A DNA stretch of 64,000 nt, taken from assembly GCA_026182355.1 (NCBI GenBank), contig JAPFBL010000255.1:124001-188000 (forward strand), in the 5' to 3' direction. Made by a program: the position numbers and the translations under genes. Shown here one piece after another: positions 1-15,000 of the stretch. The DNA comes from Hermatobates lingyangjiaoensis (taxonomy: Eukaryota; Arthropoda; Insecta; Hemiptera; Hermatobatidae). Every line of letters starts with the position of its first letter. The first letter of the stretch is position 1. Under the pieces are notes generated by a model. The model had not been told where the DNA came from, did not search any database, and worked only from the letters and a program-made list of their open reading frames with translations.

Positions 1-1712
1 AATCGAAGTACTCAATATGAACTATTTAACGCTCATTTCTATATTTAATAATGATTCTCTGTGAATTTCACCGATTATTCTTTAAATTTCATTTTCAGTT
101 CGGTAATCGTTTGAGGTTAGTTCACATAAACGCGGTGATTTCATATTCTCATAAAAAGAATCAAATGAGAGTCTGTGAAATAGACTGTTATATATCATAA
201 CAGTAAAGTAGACTGTTATGAATGGTGAGTTAGCTTTGGTTCTTTCTTGTATCAATTGAATCTTGAATATAAAGATCTTTAGTGTTCGATGATTGACTGT
301 GTTAATAAATTCATCTGTTATGATTGACACCAATGCTAATTTACGGATCATACTATTACATTATTATACTCTGCCGTGTTACGCCGTGCTGCCTTTGTAC
401 ATTATGGTTTTCGACCGGGTGGAGATTTCTGTTTCCTACTGGTCCCGATTCTTCATGTTTTTGTATCAAGTTTGAAACTGTTGTTGCTGGAGGACACTAT
501 CGCTTCCAAATATCCCTCAAGTTTACGGGCATTCGTGGTACAACATCATTTTGTAATTCAGTATTATAATAAGTACCTCATGCGTTGTTGATAGCTAACT
601 AGAAAAGCGGTAGATTATCTTTTCATTAGAGTGATGAAGGTAATGAAAATGATAGGAACTGAGTTGACAATCTTCAAGCAAACAAAAAATCATCTTATTT
701 AAATACCACGTACTTTATGGGACAATTTCCATTTGTGTTAAGACTGTAATGTATCAATGAGTAATAGCATTCACTACTTCAACGAGTAAATGTATTAATC
801 ATGGATTTCTGCTTATCTGCATTGTTAATCTTTCATAAGTTATGGAAATAATTACATAATTGACATTACAGATTTAATTATTGATTAAAATTTTTCAGGG
901 AAGAAAAAGTACCACTTCTGAAATTGTAACTTCTATTCATTTTTTAGAATAGAATTCTTTCCAATGTATCTTAAAGTCATTACATTGGTTTCTTCTGTTA
1001 CATTACTGAGTCTTACCATAACAAAGTAATAATTCTCCATGAAGTGGACACAATATTACATGTGCTTTTAGTACGATAAATGTGTACATGATTTTTTCTG
1101 TCCTCGATTTTAAAACAAAAAAATTGTTAACCTTTCGAATATTAAGGATAGAAATTAAGGATAGAACATTTCGAAAATTGAAGGATAGAAATTAAAAACA
1201 ATTCCTTTTATGTGAATAATTAGTTTCTTGTCTTTTTTTATGTTATTGTATGTCTCTTGCAAATTTCTTTATTTATTTTTGTATACAATTAGCCATTAAA
1301 TTGACTGAAATGGTATGTGTGTCTGGTGTGTCCAGTGCTCTTGGAAATCGTTAAGTGTTTCAATTCTGAAAAGTATTGTATGCAAGTTTGAGCTTACTAA
1401 ATTAAAACGCGCTTTTGGAACAGCATATCTTTAACACATGCGTTAATGTAACGGTTATTTTTAATCATACATACTCATCTACTCTAAAGTCATTGAAGTA
1501 TAAAGAAAGTTTAACTAATTGTTTATTTTGCTCACTCCTTTCAGTAAAGAAAGGATCATTTTCTGTGGGGTTAACTGTCAAACACTGACGTGTACAGTTT
1601 TAGTGGAAGTTAAATTGTATGTTTTACTGTTTCTGTGTCATTTTGTGTGTGCGTTTGCTTATGTATGGGTGCAATGTTGTATTGAATCAAGTTTTATTCT
1701 TTTTTTTTTCAG
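1..1712. other. WNK intron, upstream part
   Basis: AT-rich DNA ending in a strong polypyrimidine tract and AG at 1711-1712. I see no exon, and the short ORFs here have no recognisable content. The upstream WNK exons (kinase domain) must lie to the left. Confidence 0.6.
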
Positions 1713-4700
1713 TCAAGTGTTACTTCTATGCAAAGTGGATCGCAAATGACTGTTCCCGACACTTCTCATCCTGGTGTTCATCAACCATTAGAAACGTATC
1801 ACTATTGCCCGACTGATCCTCAAGTCATTCATGATGCACAACAAATAAACTTGACCACTCAACAGATGCACAGTGAAAATATTCAGCATAAAATTTCTCA
1901 AGTTCAACCGCCCCAGATGTCACATTTAGTCCAACCTCAGATTCCTCAGTTAAGCCAGCATCAAATTCCTGATCAGCTTCTTTCAGATCAACACAGAGTT
2001 TCAACAGTTCAACCTCCTCAGCACGTATACGTCCAAGGGAGCCTAGTTCCTGAACCCACTGGTGATTTGCAACATCCTAGAATTTCAACTGTTCAGGCTC
2101 CTCAATTTCAACAGTTTTCACCTGACCACATAATTCCTGGTTCTCCTGATATTCAGACAAGTGTTCCTCAATATAACCAACTAGATTTGCAACATAAAAT
2201 TTCCCAGGTGCAAGCTCCTCGAATTCAAGATCTCGATCCTAGTTATCAGCAAGCTCCTCCAACACATCAGTATTACCAGCAGGTTGATAGTAATCAACCT
2301 TATATCAATCATACATTGCATGATAGTAACAAAGAACAGGGCCAGATCCACGTCGAAACATCTCAGCATCGAATTTCAACTATTCAGCAAAGTGAAATTC
2401 AGTATCAAAATCCTGATGGATCCCAGCAGCGGATTCAGCAGATTCCAAATTACTCCCAACAACAAGATACATTGTCATTCCAACAGCTGCCGCCTCAGAG
2501 TCACCAGGAAAGTCAGCACAGAATACCTCAGACTCATATGTCCAATTATCAAGATATAAACTATCAATCACATTTAACGAAAGCGGTTCAAGGTGATCCA
2601 AGTCATAGAATATCCTTGGTTCAACCGCCACAGATGCAAAACTTTAGTCAAGTAGAAATTCAGTATCCGCAGCATCAATCCCTTCCTTCTGATGCCAATC
2701 TTCATGTATTAGCCCAGGGTCAAAGCAGACCCGTGCAAAATTATTCACAAACTCCAGACATTAATTTCCAACCCACTCAGTCTGATATAAATCAGCAAAT
2801 GCTGTCACAAATGCAACAGAATGTTCCTAATTATTCTACTCAAAATCAAGATTTAGTTTATCAACAAAATCAAACGATCCAAACGGAAATGAATCAACCT
2901 AGAGTGAGCAGTGTCCAGCAGTCTAAGACTAATTATGTACCGAATGCTACACAGCAAGTCAATGAAACGAGATTGGTTCAAAATCATACTTCAATGCAGG
3001 GGTTTGTTCCAACAGATAATAAATTTCAAACAAGCCAAATACCCCTATCAGAATCAATTTCTCAATCAGCAAATCAGCAAAGGATTTCTCAAGTCCAGCC
3101 GCCTCTAATGCAAGCATATAGTCAGTCCACTGAAATTAATTACCAGCAAGGCCAGCCTATTACTTCTGAGCAACCACAACCTCGTATTTCTCAAGTCCAA
3201 CCACCACAGTTCCAAAATTATCAGTCGTCTGATATAAATTATCAAGCAAGTCCTGTACCCGATTCAACTCATATTGTGGCACCTCAAATTCAGTCTTCTC
3301 AGGCTTCCACTATTCCGGTTCAAAATTCTCAGCAGTTCACTCAGCAGTCTGAGAAACTAATATTTCAAAATCAAACCCATGTCCAATCGGATGGCTCCCA
3401 CCATCGTATAAGCCAAATACAACCTCCTGATATAAATCAACATAGGGTATCTCAAGTCTCCCAGGCACCTATTTCCCAATCAAATGATGATAGATCAAGG
3501 ATTTTTGCTAAAGATTTAACAGAAGTTAATCAATCTTTTTTCCCTCCAGTTTCTTCTGAGCAAACAAGGGTGATGTCTTCGCAACCTATAGAACAGATAT
3601 CAAGCCAAAACGTTTCTCATTTGACAGATATAGGACAGAAGTTAAGCCAGATTCAATCAGATAATCAACATCAGATCAATCACATCATTACTAAAGAAGT
3701 TAATTTGTCGACTGCGCCACAGTTTCAGGTTACTGATCTTCAAAGAAATTTGCCTATTCCTCAAAGTGATCCTCAAAATCAGCCAAGACTGATAACAACC
3801 CCAGGTGAGCAGCCTCATAGTAAAGTAGTGACACCATCCGCAGATCAACTTAGATATATACCGGCTTCAACATCTGATCCGAATTGTGGTCCTCAAGGGT
3901 CAGAACAACTTAGAATGAGTGCAGCTCATCCTGCAGAACATCACCATCTACATGAGCAGTACGCTCAAGTTCATTCTCAAGATCCAAGACTTATTCAACC
4001 CAAAGATCATGTTCAAAATTCTATACCTCACGAGAAACTACAGCAGCAGTCTCAGATGCCACAAGTTCAAGATCAACAGAGGGTATCTCAGAGTCAATTT
4101 CCGCCAGATCATCAGCAAGTTTCTCAAATTCTGCAAACTGATCAACATAGAATTCCACAAGCCCATTCATCTGATCAACAGTTAATCTCACAAGGGTTGG
4201 CTAGTGACCAAAGAATCCCTCCACCGGTTACTTCAGTTTCTCAGCCCCAGTCTCAGTCTCAGACTGATCAACAGAGAATTTCTCAGACTCAAAATGTGGA
4301 ACATCATGTGTTATCTCATATGCAATCAACTGAACAGTTAAGAAACTCGCAGTTGAGTTACCCTGATCAAATTCATGCCGCTCCTGGTCATATGGATCAG
4401 CAAAGATCGGTTCCACAAGATCAGAATAGAATTTCGACGGTTACTCAGCCTCAATTAGAGCAGCATAGAATCTCCCAAATCCAGCAGCCAGATCTCGTTT
4501 TAATTCAGACTGATAATACAAAGTTGAATCACTCTAATGACCAGAGTAGAATCTCCCAAGTGCAACTTCCAGACCAAAAGAAACTGTCTCAAGTTCAAAC
4601 TCCAGATCACATAAATGTCTCTCAAGCCCATGCAGATCAGTACAGGATTCCTCAAGCACAAACAACTGATCCTCTTAGAGTTCCTGTTGTCCCAACATCA

Positions 4701-6068
4701 GACCCACATAGGATTTCACAAATTCAATCCCACACAATACAAGACCACAGTGTGATTCCACAAGTCTTATCACAGGAGCAGAAGAGAATATCACAACCCC
4801 ATCAACCAGATATGCATAGGGTACCTACTCAAAACTCTGAACAACTTCGATTAGCTCAAATCCAAGCAGATCAATCGAGAGCATCTCAAGTCCAGTCTTC
4901 TGACTTGCATAGGATCCCACCAGTCCAATCTGATCCTAAAATTCCTCTTCAAGATCATCATAGAATATCTCAAATACAGAATGTTGATTTAACTCAACAA
5001 ATGATCAGTCAAGTACAAAATACAAGTGAACTCCTCCAAAGGCAAAACCAAATGACATCACACAGTTTTAGCCAGAACTCTGACTCAAACAGTCAAGTCA
5101 TTAACAAACCTATTTATACACAACCTCCTGATCAAAATTATTCTTCAAATACAGTTTTCTCTGTCGATTCTCAAAACAAGGGGCTAGTACAAAGTTCTCC
5201 ATTTCCAGTCGAACAGGTGCATTATTCTACAGCAGCTACCTTGCCTAATGATACTACCGTTCATAGAATATCACAGGTACACCAACCACCACCTCAGATG
5301 AGTTCGATAGCCTACATTGATACTAATGGAGTGTCCAGAATACAGCCGCACCATGAAATCAGTGTGGATTCTGCTAAACTACCCGCTTCCCAGCCTCTTC
5401 TTCAGACTTATCAACCCCCCTCAGATGTTCAATACAGTCAGAGTAGTGCTGGTGTCACTCCTAATGTACCAACTCCTAATGGTCAAGGTTTCCACAGAGC
5501 GGATACTTCTTTTCAGCAACCTTCGAGCAATATTGAAGTAAAGGCAGACCCAGGACAATATCAAAGCCATCCTCAAGTTGAGCTTTCACAACAAAGAACA
5601 TCCTTCGTTCATCCTCCTCCTTTAAACTTCCAAAACCAAGAACCTGTTCATGGCCAGAGGACTTCTCAAATTCAGCCTTCACCTATTCATCAGAACTCAG
5701 AGTTCGTCTTTCATCAGCCATCTCAATTTGAACCACATCAGATGCCTCAACCTCAACCAGAGTCGACTCAGCCAAGAATTTCTACAGTACAACCGCCAAA
5801 CCTTCAGAACCTTTCAACAGAATTGCAAAGACTTCAGAATGATCAGCTGCAAAGGATATCAGTTACTCAAACGCCGATTCTGCAACCTGCCGATCAACTT
5901 CTCATGCAAGGAAGTGACCAGTTGCGACTCGAAGATTCATCAGAACAACAGGTTGGTGACATGCAATACCCTCTCCAGTATCAGTGGACTACGATCTACC
6001 ATGATGGCTTTCCCCAACATATCAACATTTCTTTCCAACCACAGCTTGATTCTGCCCACAATCAACCA
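1713..6068 (+). CDS. Wnk: WNK giant disordered exon with RISQVQ repeats
   Basis: Single exon of 4,356 nt (1,452 codons, phase 0 to 0), bounded by a poly-T tract plus AG at 1711 and GTAAGA at 6069. The frame is open through the splice site, so the ATG at 1728 is internal and not a start. The product is extremely rich in Gln, Ser, Pro, Asp and His and has no predicted fold. About 35 degenerate copies of a [HQPS]-R-[IV]-[SP]-[QT]-[VI]-[QH] unit occur roughly every 40 residues, often followed by PP or D (examples HKISQVQPPQM, HRISTIQQ, PRISQVQPPQF, HRISQIQNVD). Vertebrate and fly WNKs also carry long low-complexity C-terminal regions; the regular RISQVQ unit is the unusual feature here. Conserved RxS in the unit could be phospho-sites (inference). 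Confidence 0.93.
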
Positions 6069-9000
6069 GTAAGATTTAAGTGTTCAGTTTATGCTGACTT
6101 CAATACCATTATACGTATTTTAATACTATTAAAACAGAAATGTTAACTTGATTTTTCTTGTTGAAGTCGGCACACTATGCTTGCCTTTATGCAGTAGCTT
6201 TATTCTTAATTGCTTATTAGTTTTCATTATCACAATTGGAAGTTTGGTGTTTAGAGAATTTGAAAGAGATTGAACTATATCTTACAAAAGTTATATTAGT
6301 CAAACTTAATTTGAAAAAAAAAATAATAATTTGGTAATAACTTTAATAAGAATTATTTTTAATTATATCTTAGTTGTTCAATTAATGACTAAAAATATCT
6401 TGATTTTTTTTCTATTACAATAGGAAAAAACTTCCCTTACTGAAATGTAAATTAAATGTCATCTTTCGTTCTAGGGGAAAATTTCTGAATGCAATGTTTA
6501 CGAAAAAAAAACTGATTTTTAACAGATGTCTATCCTTCATGTTTAATTTGAAAACATATACTAATCTTTAAGAACCAAAATATTAAAAAAATGTAAAAGA
6601 ACTACCATTAATGGATTCTGCCTTGTCACATTATTTTTTTATGCTTTCTTTGAGATTGAACTTTGAGAAAACACGACATGTTTTAAACACATGGTGTTTT
6701 TGAAAAATTGTTTTATGTGAAATGTCGTTAATTTTTCTCCTTAGGCCAATAAATACTTATAGTAGTGAGTTACAGAACTGTAACCTTTTTGGTACATACT
6801 TCAGTGTTTTAATATTTTGTCTAGGTGTCGCCAGTTTGTTTGAATATTCATTTTTTTTTTTTTTAGGACATGCGCGGAGACATATTTTTAAGTTAAATAA
6901 ATTAAGAGGTAATTAATACCCAAGGAATACAATGACAAATTTAGTTTCTTCCGATGTCTTATAAAGAAATATCAAAAAATTATTGTAAATTAATTAATAA
7001 TTCTTTTTAAATTTATCTTAATATTAAATTATTTGCCATAATAAGATAAGTTTTCCCTCATACCGCTATAAATTTGATGACTATTCTTGTTTTCATTAAA
7101 CATCTGAATTTTAAATATTTACAGTTTTTTTTTCTTTGAGATTGGAAAATTTTCCCCTAGAAGACCGGTCAGTGATTGTTCATTATTATTTTATTTATTT
7201 ACCATTTTATTGATAATTCTTGGAATAAAACTTTTATTGGAATAAATAAAGTGAAACTTTTTACTGTTAGCGAATGTAGGTTTTACATTTCAGCTTCTTA
7301 TTTTGTAATGTCAAACTAAATATTCTATTGTGTTTTGTATCATGCTATCAACCCCTCCATAATTTGTTATTTAATCTAACCAAAATGTCAAGAATTGTAT
7401 TTTTGAAACAAAGTGCAGCGCTAAATAACTAATTGTGATAATGGTACACTTGGTATGTGCATGGTAGTTTCTACTGTTTCTCCTTTTGCTTATTTTTATT
7501 TCCTTATTTTAATTACAATGTTTATTAACATTTGTGCAGCAGTAGCAAGTTTTTTCTTTTCATTTGAATGCTTTCTTTTTTTTTCTTACCCTTGAAGACT
7601 AAAAATAGAATTTTAGGTAATCATATTTAGATTTGTTCTATTCTCTCTAGTAATAAATGAAAAAAGAATATAGTTTTCATCCATATGAATATTGCGTTTT
7701 TGTTGACTTTTTGAATTTCTGCTTAAAATAGTCGTAAAACCTGCCTATAATGACACTACCGTTCAGTGTTTTTCTCTGTTCTAAGGTTTCCGTTTAAAAA
7801 GGTTTTTTTTTTGTGAGCTTAGAAGTGTAATGAAGGAATAATTCCAAAGCTACTTGTCTATAAACTAAGAAGTTCATTTATAATTAATCCGTTATAGTTA
7901 ATTTATTTATTATTAATGCTTTAGACAGTTTCCCACCATGTAGTTATCGCAGGTATTGACAGATCTTCAAAGGCGGTAGCATTTAAAAAAACAGACCTGT
8001 TTCATCGCCATAATGTATATTTCTGTATCTCAGCAGTTAGATCTCCTTTTAGTCCACTACTGTTTTCATATTAATATAGTTTGATACACCGCAAACTCAT
8101 TAATAATGATATGGTAATGTTTAAAATTCCAAAACCACCCGTTGGACAATCACATATTGTGGTTACCTAGTTTTTCTAAAGCTTTCATTTGTTTCATTCC
8201 TTCAGAAATAGTAATTCAATTGGCATACAGTCTAACGAACCATTTAAATATATATGCCTTTACTTCAGAACTGTACATTTTGTGATGTTTGCATATGGCC
8301 TGTTCCGTTTTATCATTTTTCTTTAATTTTGTTTTTGAAGATGTTACATATCTCAGTTTTTCCTACTTCAAATAACATACAGTTAATTTGTTCATCTTCT
8401 ATTAAGAACCAGTAAAATATTATATTACACTACAACAACTGAAATTGTTGGACACTTTGAGAATTGACCGGTCAAAAACTTCACTCTGTCTTCTAATGTT
8501 TCGGAAATGAAAATATAAATTTTCGTAACGTCGGAAGACAGAGTGAAGCTTTTAACCAGTCAATTCTCAGTGTCAACCATTTATGTTGTGGTGAGTGGTG
8601 AGTAGACAGTTAATTTTTTAGCCGATTTTTTTTTTACTGTTGTCCAATGACTGTAGTTTTCTCCTGTAATTGAAAGTGATTGCTACTGAATTCCTCACAC
8701 AAGTACAGTTAAACTTAAATGTAGGGACTAGTTCACAGGTTTCTTCTCTTGTCAGAGCTCAACTATAAAATATCAAACACTTACTCCCTTCCTAAAAAGA
8801 GGAAAATTAGAATGAAAACGTTTTATTGATTTCTCTTAGATCGTCCTTTCAATATGAATAGTGGTCAGAACATATGTGTAAGTTCTAAACAGCCGTACTT
8901 AAAAGGATTCCTTTATATGTTCATTGCATAAAAGATGTGCCGTTTCAGTTCAGTTGTATTTAAACAGTTGCCAACAAGTTATCCCGTTTCCGCGTTATGT

Positions 9001-12000
9001 AGTTGTCTGGCTTAATTTATTACTTTATATGTATTACTCTCTTCTAAAATATATTTTCTATTTATTTAGGTTTCCAGTTTAGGCAGGTTTTACTGTACTT
9101 TGCTGTTGGTGTGGGAATTGGGACGAACTTTTTGTTTGTTTGTTTGTTTGTTTTTTAACACTGAAAACTGAACTTTGAGTCAGTATCACATAGTAAACTG
9201 TTTTCCTTTTTTATAACGCATTTTAGGTTCAGTGCATTATTTGTTCATTAGTAACGCTTTGTCAAGTGTATTGTAAGTTCTTGTGTTGATTGTAGCTAGT
9301 GTGGTAGGCCCATTAGCATTATAAATTGAAAACCGTTAGACTAAATCTCTATGCAATATGGTTTTTGTCTTGTGTATAGTTTTGTGTACTGTTTTTGTCT
9401 TGAAACCCAAACTTCCAAATTCTGAACATCTTCCCATTCAATTGTAACGTTAATATAGTTGGAGCTGGTAGATGTTGGAAAGACCTGTTTTATGTGAATA
9501 ATATAGCCTTAACAGGCGACACTATTGTTCAAGTAGAATTATTGAAATGGCTTAGTGTTCTGGTACTTTACCAGGTGGTGAAATAGACTTCTTATTTAGT
9601 TTTCTCTAATTTTTGGGACTATTTCGTACTACTCACTCCTCGTATTTTTACTCATAGTTTATTTACTTATACTGAATAGTCAAAAAACCTATATATTTGT
9701 TACTTTTGTAGACATTTATTTTCTGATTTTTTCACTCTTTATCCATAATTGAATCATTGAGAGGTATAATAGTAATCATATTTGAAGTCTTAAGTTTGAT
9801 AAAATTTCATCTATTTACGTAAGGATTGTTTAAAGTTCATTCAAATTGTTTTCTTCTTTATGTAATAATATTAATTTAATTTACATCGCTAATTTATTTG
9901 CTCTGTAACAAAGTGATGTATATTTGATGTCACAAAAACCGAAAAATTCGACTCAATTAAACTTATACACAACAAGTGTTAACCCGAATACGTATTGATG
10001 AAATTACACCTTCCTTTGTATTGATATTTTTTCTTTTCAAAAGTTTATTTCATATTGAGTTCTTTTCTGTAGTCAATTTGAACATCGGGATTCAGAAAAA
10101 TTCACTCTGATAGGGATTCAGTCTGATAATTGTCTGCAGTTTAAGCATCGACTTCCCCCGATCTTGAACTCCTTCCTAGTGAATGAGGATACCAGACTTG
10201 TTATCCATAAACCGATAATCGAAACTCCTAGAATAAATGCCAAACGCATTGCTACTGTTCCCTAATTAATTGAATCAATCAAATATTTTGCTACATTTTT
10301 TGAGTAATACATCAAGTAGTTTTGTGTTTACTTGTAGAGTGTAATATTTTCAGTAATGCAGTAATATTTTAGCTGTACTCATTTAACAGTAGCACGTAGT
10401 AAACCAACAATATATATATATTTATTTCTGTACATTTTGTTTGCTTCCTTAAATTGAAATTTTTTTTTCGAGGTTGTGATTGAGTTTTTTTTTATTTTAA
10501 AGTTATATATTAAACCAGATATTGGTTACATGTAGTTTCTTAGTTTCTTTTTGATTAATTTTACAGTTAATATTGCAAGGAGGGATTGTGAACAAGACTC
10601 TCTCTCAGGTATCTATCTATCTCTTTCTTTTCTTTCTTCTTTCTTAATGTTAGAAGTTTGCATACTATAATATGTTTACAACTATCCTGCGATAATGTAT
10701 GTCTTATAAAACATTAATTTGTTTTAAGATAACTCTTTAAATAATAAATTTAAGTAAAATCAAAACATATATTTAGGAATAATACTTTATTTCTTAATTA
10801 GATTGGTATTTCATCATTAATATTTTCTTTCTTGATCAGTTACATATCACCATGACAAGTAAATTGATCATCTATTGTAAATATTCCTTAATACATGTTA
10901 GATATTTTCATTGAGGCTTTATACTAGTTGTAACTACATCTCTGTCAAAATTTAGTTTTACTTTCTGATGTCCTCAGTTTAGAAATTCTATTCTGTTTCT
11001 ATAAAATGTGAAACCCTTCTTATTTCATAAAAACCCTTTGTTTCACCCTTGAATATAGTGAGACATTGTAGAGGGGATGGTCTTGAAACTAAATATTATA
11101 AAGGTTGCTATAATTCTTTTTTCTTTTCTTTTTTTTTTTAACTTGAATTGCTCTACTATAATAATTATGAAACTAGTTTAATAATTGCTCATTTTGAATT
11201 CATATTCTCGCAATTGCTTTTTACATGCATTAACTTGTCCAATGGGAATCTTTTGAAATAATGTTTACTCTCTTTTAGATTGTATTATCAAATGACTATT
11301 TAGCATTAAATTAGCTTCAGTTACTAACCCTGTGGCCGTCTTGAGGTTAATAGTGATCCAATTTCTTTTATTAATCAGGAGTAAGGAATCTTTTTTTTTA
11401 TTTGTATAAACGTACTATATTAAAAAAGTAGAATACTTTGTAAAATTGCATTGGTATAATTGGATTGTCAATGGTATTCGGAAATTGCGAGCTGGGTTGT
11501 GTCCAGGTTTCATTTATTGAATTTATAGTACTTTTAATGGTTCTAGATGAAGGCTCAGAGAAGCATAAGTACTGTGGTGGCTCCTAAAGTGACGCCAGTG
11601 GAGGATCCAGACGCAGGTAGAAGGCATTCAGCCGAGGTACTCTCTCAGACAGAGGAAGTCGATACTAAACAGCCTCCCCTTCAATCCAATTCTACTGATA
11701 TTGCAGACTCGGCTCTCTCTGACCAGCAGGTACTACAGTCTACAGAACCTGTTTTATTTCCTGTCTTCTTTTTAATCCATTACACCATGGGTATATACTG
11801 ACTGTCATTAGTGTATGTAATTTGGCTATTGAAGTAAATCTAAAATATACAGGAAACATTTACTTCTTTTAAAATTGTATTTAATATATTTATAATGGTA
11901 TTCTAATTTTAAAGAACGACAAATCAAATGACATCAAATTAAAAAAACAACAATTTTTCGAGACTATTCACAGTATGTTACTAATGATCTTAACATCCTC

Positions 12001-15000
12001 CGACGTTAGGATAATCTGTAACCGTGTTTTACTTCTAGCAAAAATATTAACTCATATTTAAGTAGTATGAAATTCTCTTGATAAGCTTTGTTTTTTTAAA
12101 ACAAATCACAAGAGGTTGACGTTCCACCTTTTAATCCTATGTTGAGATCTTTGAAATGCAATGTGTGATCTTTAAAAATGCTAATATCCAGAAGCACTCA
12201 TTTTTGTTTCTTTTGTTCAAAAAATTGTAGCCAGAAATATTGTTCACAGCTAAGTAATTTTAGTTTATGGCAACGTAGGTATGAGGCCAGCATTTATTTC
12301 CTCTCAAAATGTCCAAATTGGTGGTGAGTCGTGAGATCTGAAGTGGGAAAATCACACTGTTTAATACAGGTGATAAGTTAAAAAGCTTGCGGCACAGTTT
12401 TGCTGATTAATTAAACTCAAAATATTTCGTGCAAAATAAACAAAACTAACTCATTTTATTTCCTTAAATATCGGTAATATGTATTAAAATTACTTTATAC
12501 ATGAGGCATATGAAAAGTAAGGTTTCCAAGCCCCGCGCAACGCCGCACTCAGCGCTAGGCGAAAACTGCCAACACCGTCCGTCCTGTTTAAGGGTCCTCC
12601 CCAACCACGCACCACAAACAATGATGCGCTAACAAGTTTAGTTTCAGCATAGCACCCATTCCTGATGGACGTCCCAATTTTCGCTCCCGCCAAGTGCGAG
12701 TTACGGTCTGATATCCAGTTGTCATACGCAATACTTGCTCCAATCGAAATTCATTTCCAGTTGTAAGAAGTGCAGAGACGTGAAAACTGTGCGGAAATGG
12801 TGCAGAAAATTTTCTAGCGGGCGCCTAAACATCTATGACGAGGAGTACGGTGGCAGACCGTCGCATACGGAAGATATCGAATGAAGTACCGAAGAAGTTT
12901 TGCCCAGCGCTGTATGCGGAGTCACGCTCACATTTTCCACGTATATACACTTCCAACTATACACTTATTCCAATTGACAATGAATTTCTATTGGAGCAAA
13001 CATTTTGCGTATAAAAACTTGATATCAGACCGCAACCAGCGCTTGGCAGGAGCGACAATTGGGACGCCAATGACGAATGGCTGCTGCGCTGAAACTAAAC
13101 TCGCTAACGCACCGCTGTTTGTGGCTCATGGTCGCGGAAGAACCCCCAAACAGGACAGTGTTGACAGTTTTCGTCAAAACTAGCGCGGCGTACATCATCG
13201 TGCGGGTTTGGAGACCTCACTTTTCATACGCCCCTCTTATAAAGAAAATCTAACTTGATTTTAAGTGTAGAAGCTTTTATTTAATTTTTATTAATAAACA
13301 TTTATCTTATAAAGGATTTAGTTGCTAAAGCAAAAAAAGGTTTTAACAAGTTCCACTTTTTTTTATATTAATTACTGCCTTATATTTTACTTTCTGTAAA
13401 ATATATAGAGTTGTTTGAAATAATCATGGAAAACATTTCTGTCACTTTTCATTAAGTTAAAGTAGAAAAATTAAATAAAAGATTAAAAGTATATTAAAAT
13501 GAATTTTGAATGAAACTAACTTAAGAGGTAAAGAGCTGTCTAATGTCAACATAAGTAACCAATTGAGAGATGAGGTATTTGAATGAACCAATATCGCCTT
13601 GAACTCCCATCTATTCTATTTCTGTCTTGTTGTCTCCTTTTACATTGAACATTTTTTTTTTACAAAACTTAGAAACGCAAAAAAATAAAGTTACGGAGTT
13701 TCATTACTGCAGGTATGTATAAATTCTTCGTTTATTTATGTTTTACCTTATTTAAAAACTAAATATTTTTCCTCATTAATGTAGAATATATTTTAAGTGT
13801 GGATGAGATGAGTTCTTATGCATATTTTAAACTTTATAAATAAAATTTAATAATAATGACAGTCATGTATATATATATGATATTATTAGTTTTGTAAATT
13901 TATAATAATTATATATTTTTTAGAGTAGAAATAATTAGTTTAGGCACTTTTTGACTTGTACTGTTATTTCAGGGAGCTGAAGATCAAGGAGCATCTTCAC
14001 AAGAAGGGTGATTATTTTTATCCTACTCTGCTTTTGAGTTTCTTATTTGTATTTTCTTTCTTCTTTAAGAAAGTCAATGCAATGACAAAGGGGGAAGATG
14101 TACTGTATTATCATCAGTGGTTTTTATGTTTAGCCTTTAATAAGGGTAGTTGTATTGTTTAGGGAGGGTGCTACGAAGAGGGGGGGAAAAAGACGAAGCA
14201 AACCTTCAGGACCGAAACTTCAGGTTCTCAGCGCCAGTGGTGGGATAGTCGAATGCCAACTTGAAGCGAGTAAACAGAAAACCGTTACATTCAAGTTTTC
14301 CCTTGACGATGTCGTGCCTATGGATATAGCAAAAAATTTGGTGAGTAAACTAAATTTATACACATTTTGGTTTTAAAGGTTTATTAAAAATATAAAAATT
14401 ATAAATATTTTACCTAAATGGTTTTTTTTTTCAGTGGTAAACTTTTAATTTTGAGGAAGGGGCATTATATTGTAGGATATCTTTAATAATATATTTAATT
14501 CAATTAAATCAATAATTGAATGAACAAAAAGAACATATGAGTAGGTTACCTATCTGTTTTCATATTATATTAATGAACCCAGAATATATTTATCAGATGA
14601 CAGTGCTAATAGTTTTAATATCCCTGCAGTTTAGTTCATGCGTTAAAAACTATTTTTTTTACTTTCTAGAATTTGAAGTGAAAATTAGTGTTTTTACCGT
14701 AAGCAGATCCATAATGTCCAAAAAATCAGAGATTTTCTTTTAATTTTTATTTTATTAGAATGAAGTTATAACATATTGTTTATAGTGAATGTTCTTTAAT
14801 GTATATACCTATTTAGGTTGACGTAATACAGTTAGTTACATTAATTTTTTTCGAAAATTCATTAAAGCTACATGTATATAATTATTTTCATATATAATGA
14901 TATCCACTAAAATAAGTAGTATTTCAAACATTTTAAGGTATTCACTTTATTTTATTTTTAGTTTTAGTTTAAAAATATAATATTCCACAATAGAAAATAA

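Noticed and set aside
2181..5682. Several 60-140 codon ORFs in other frames of the giant WNK exon
   Set aside because: They are shadows of a repetitive Gln-rich frame; none has recognisable content.
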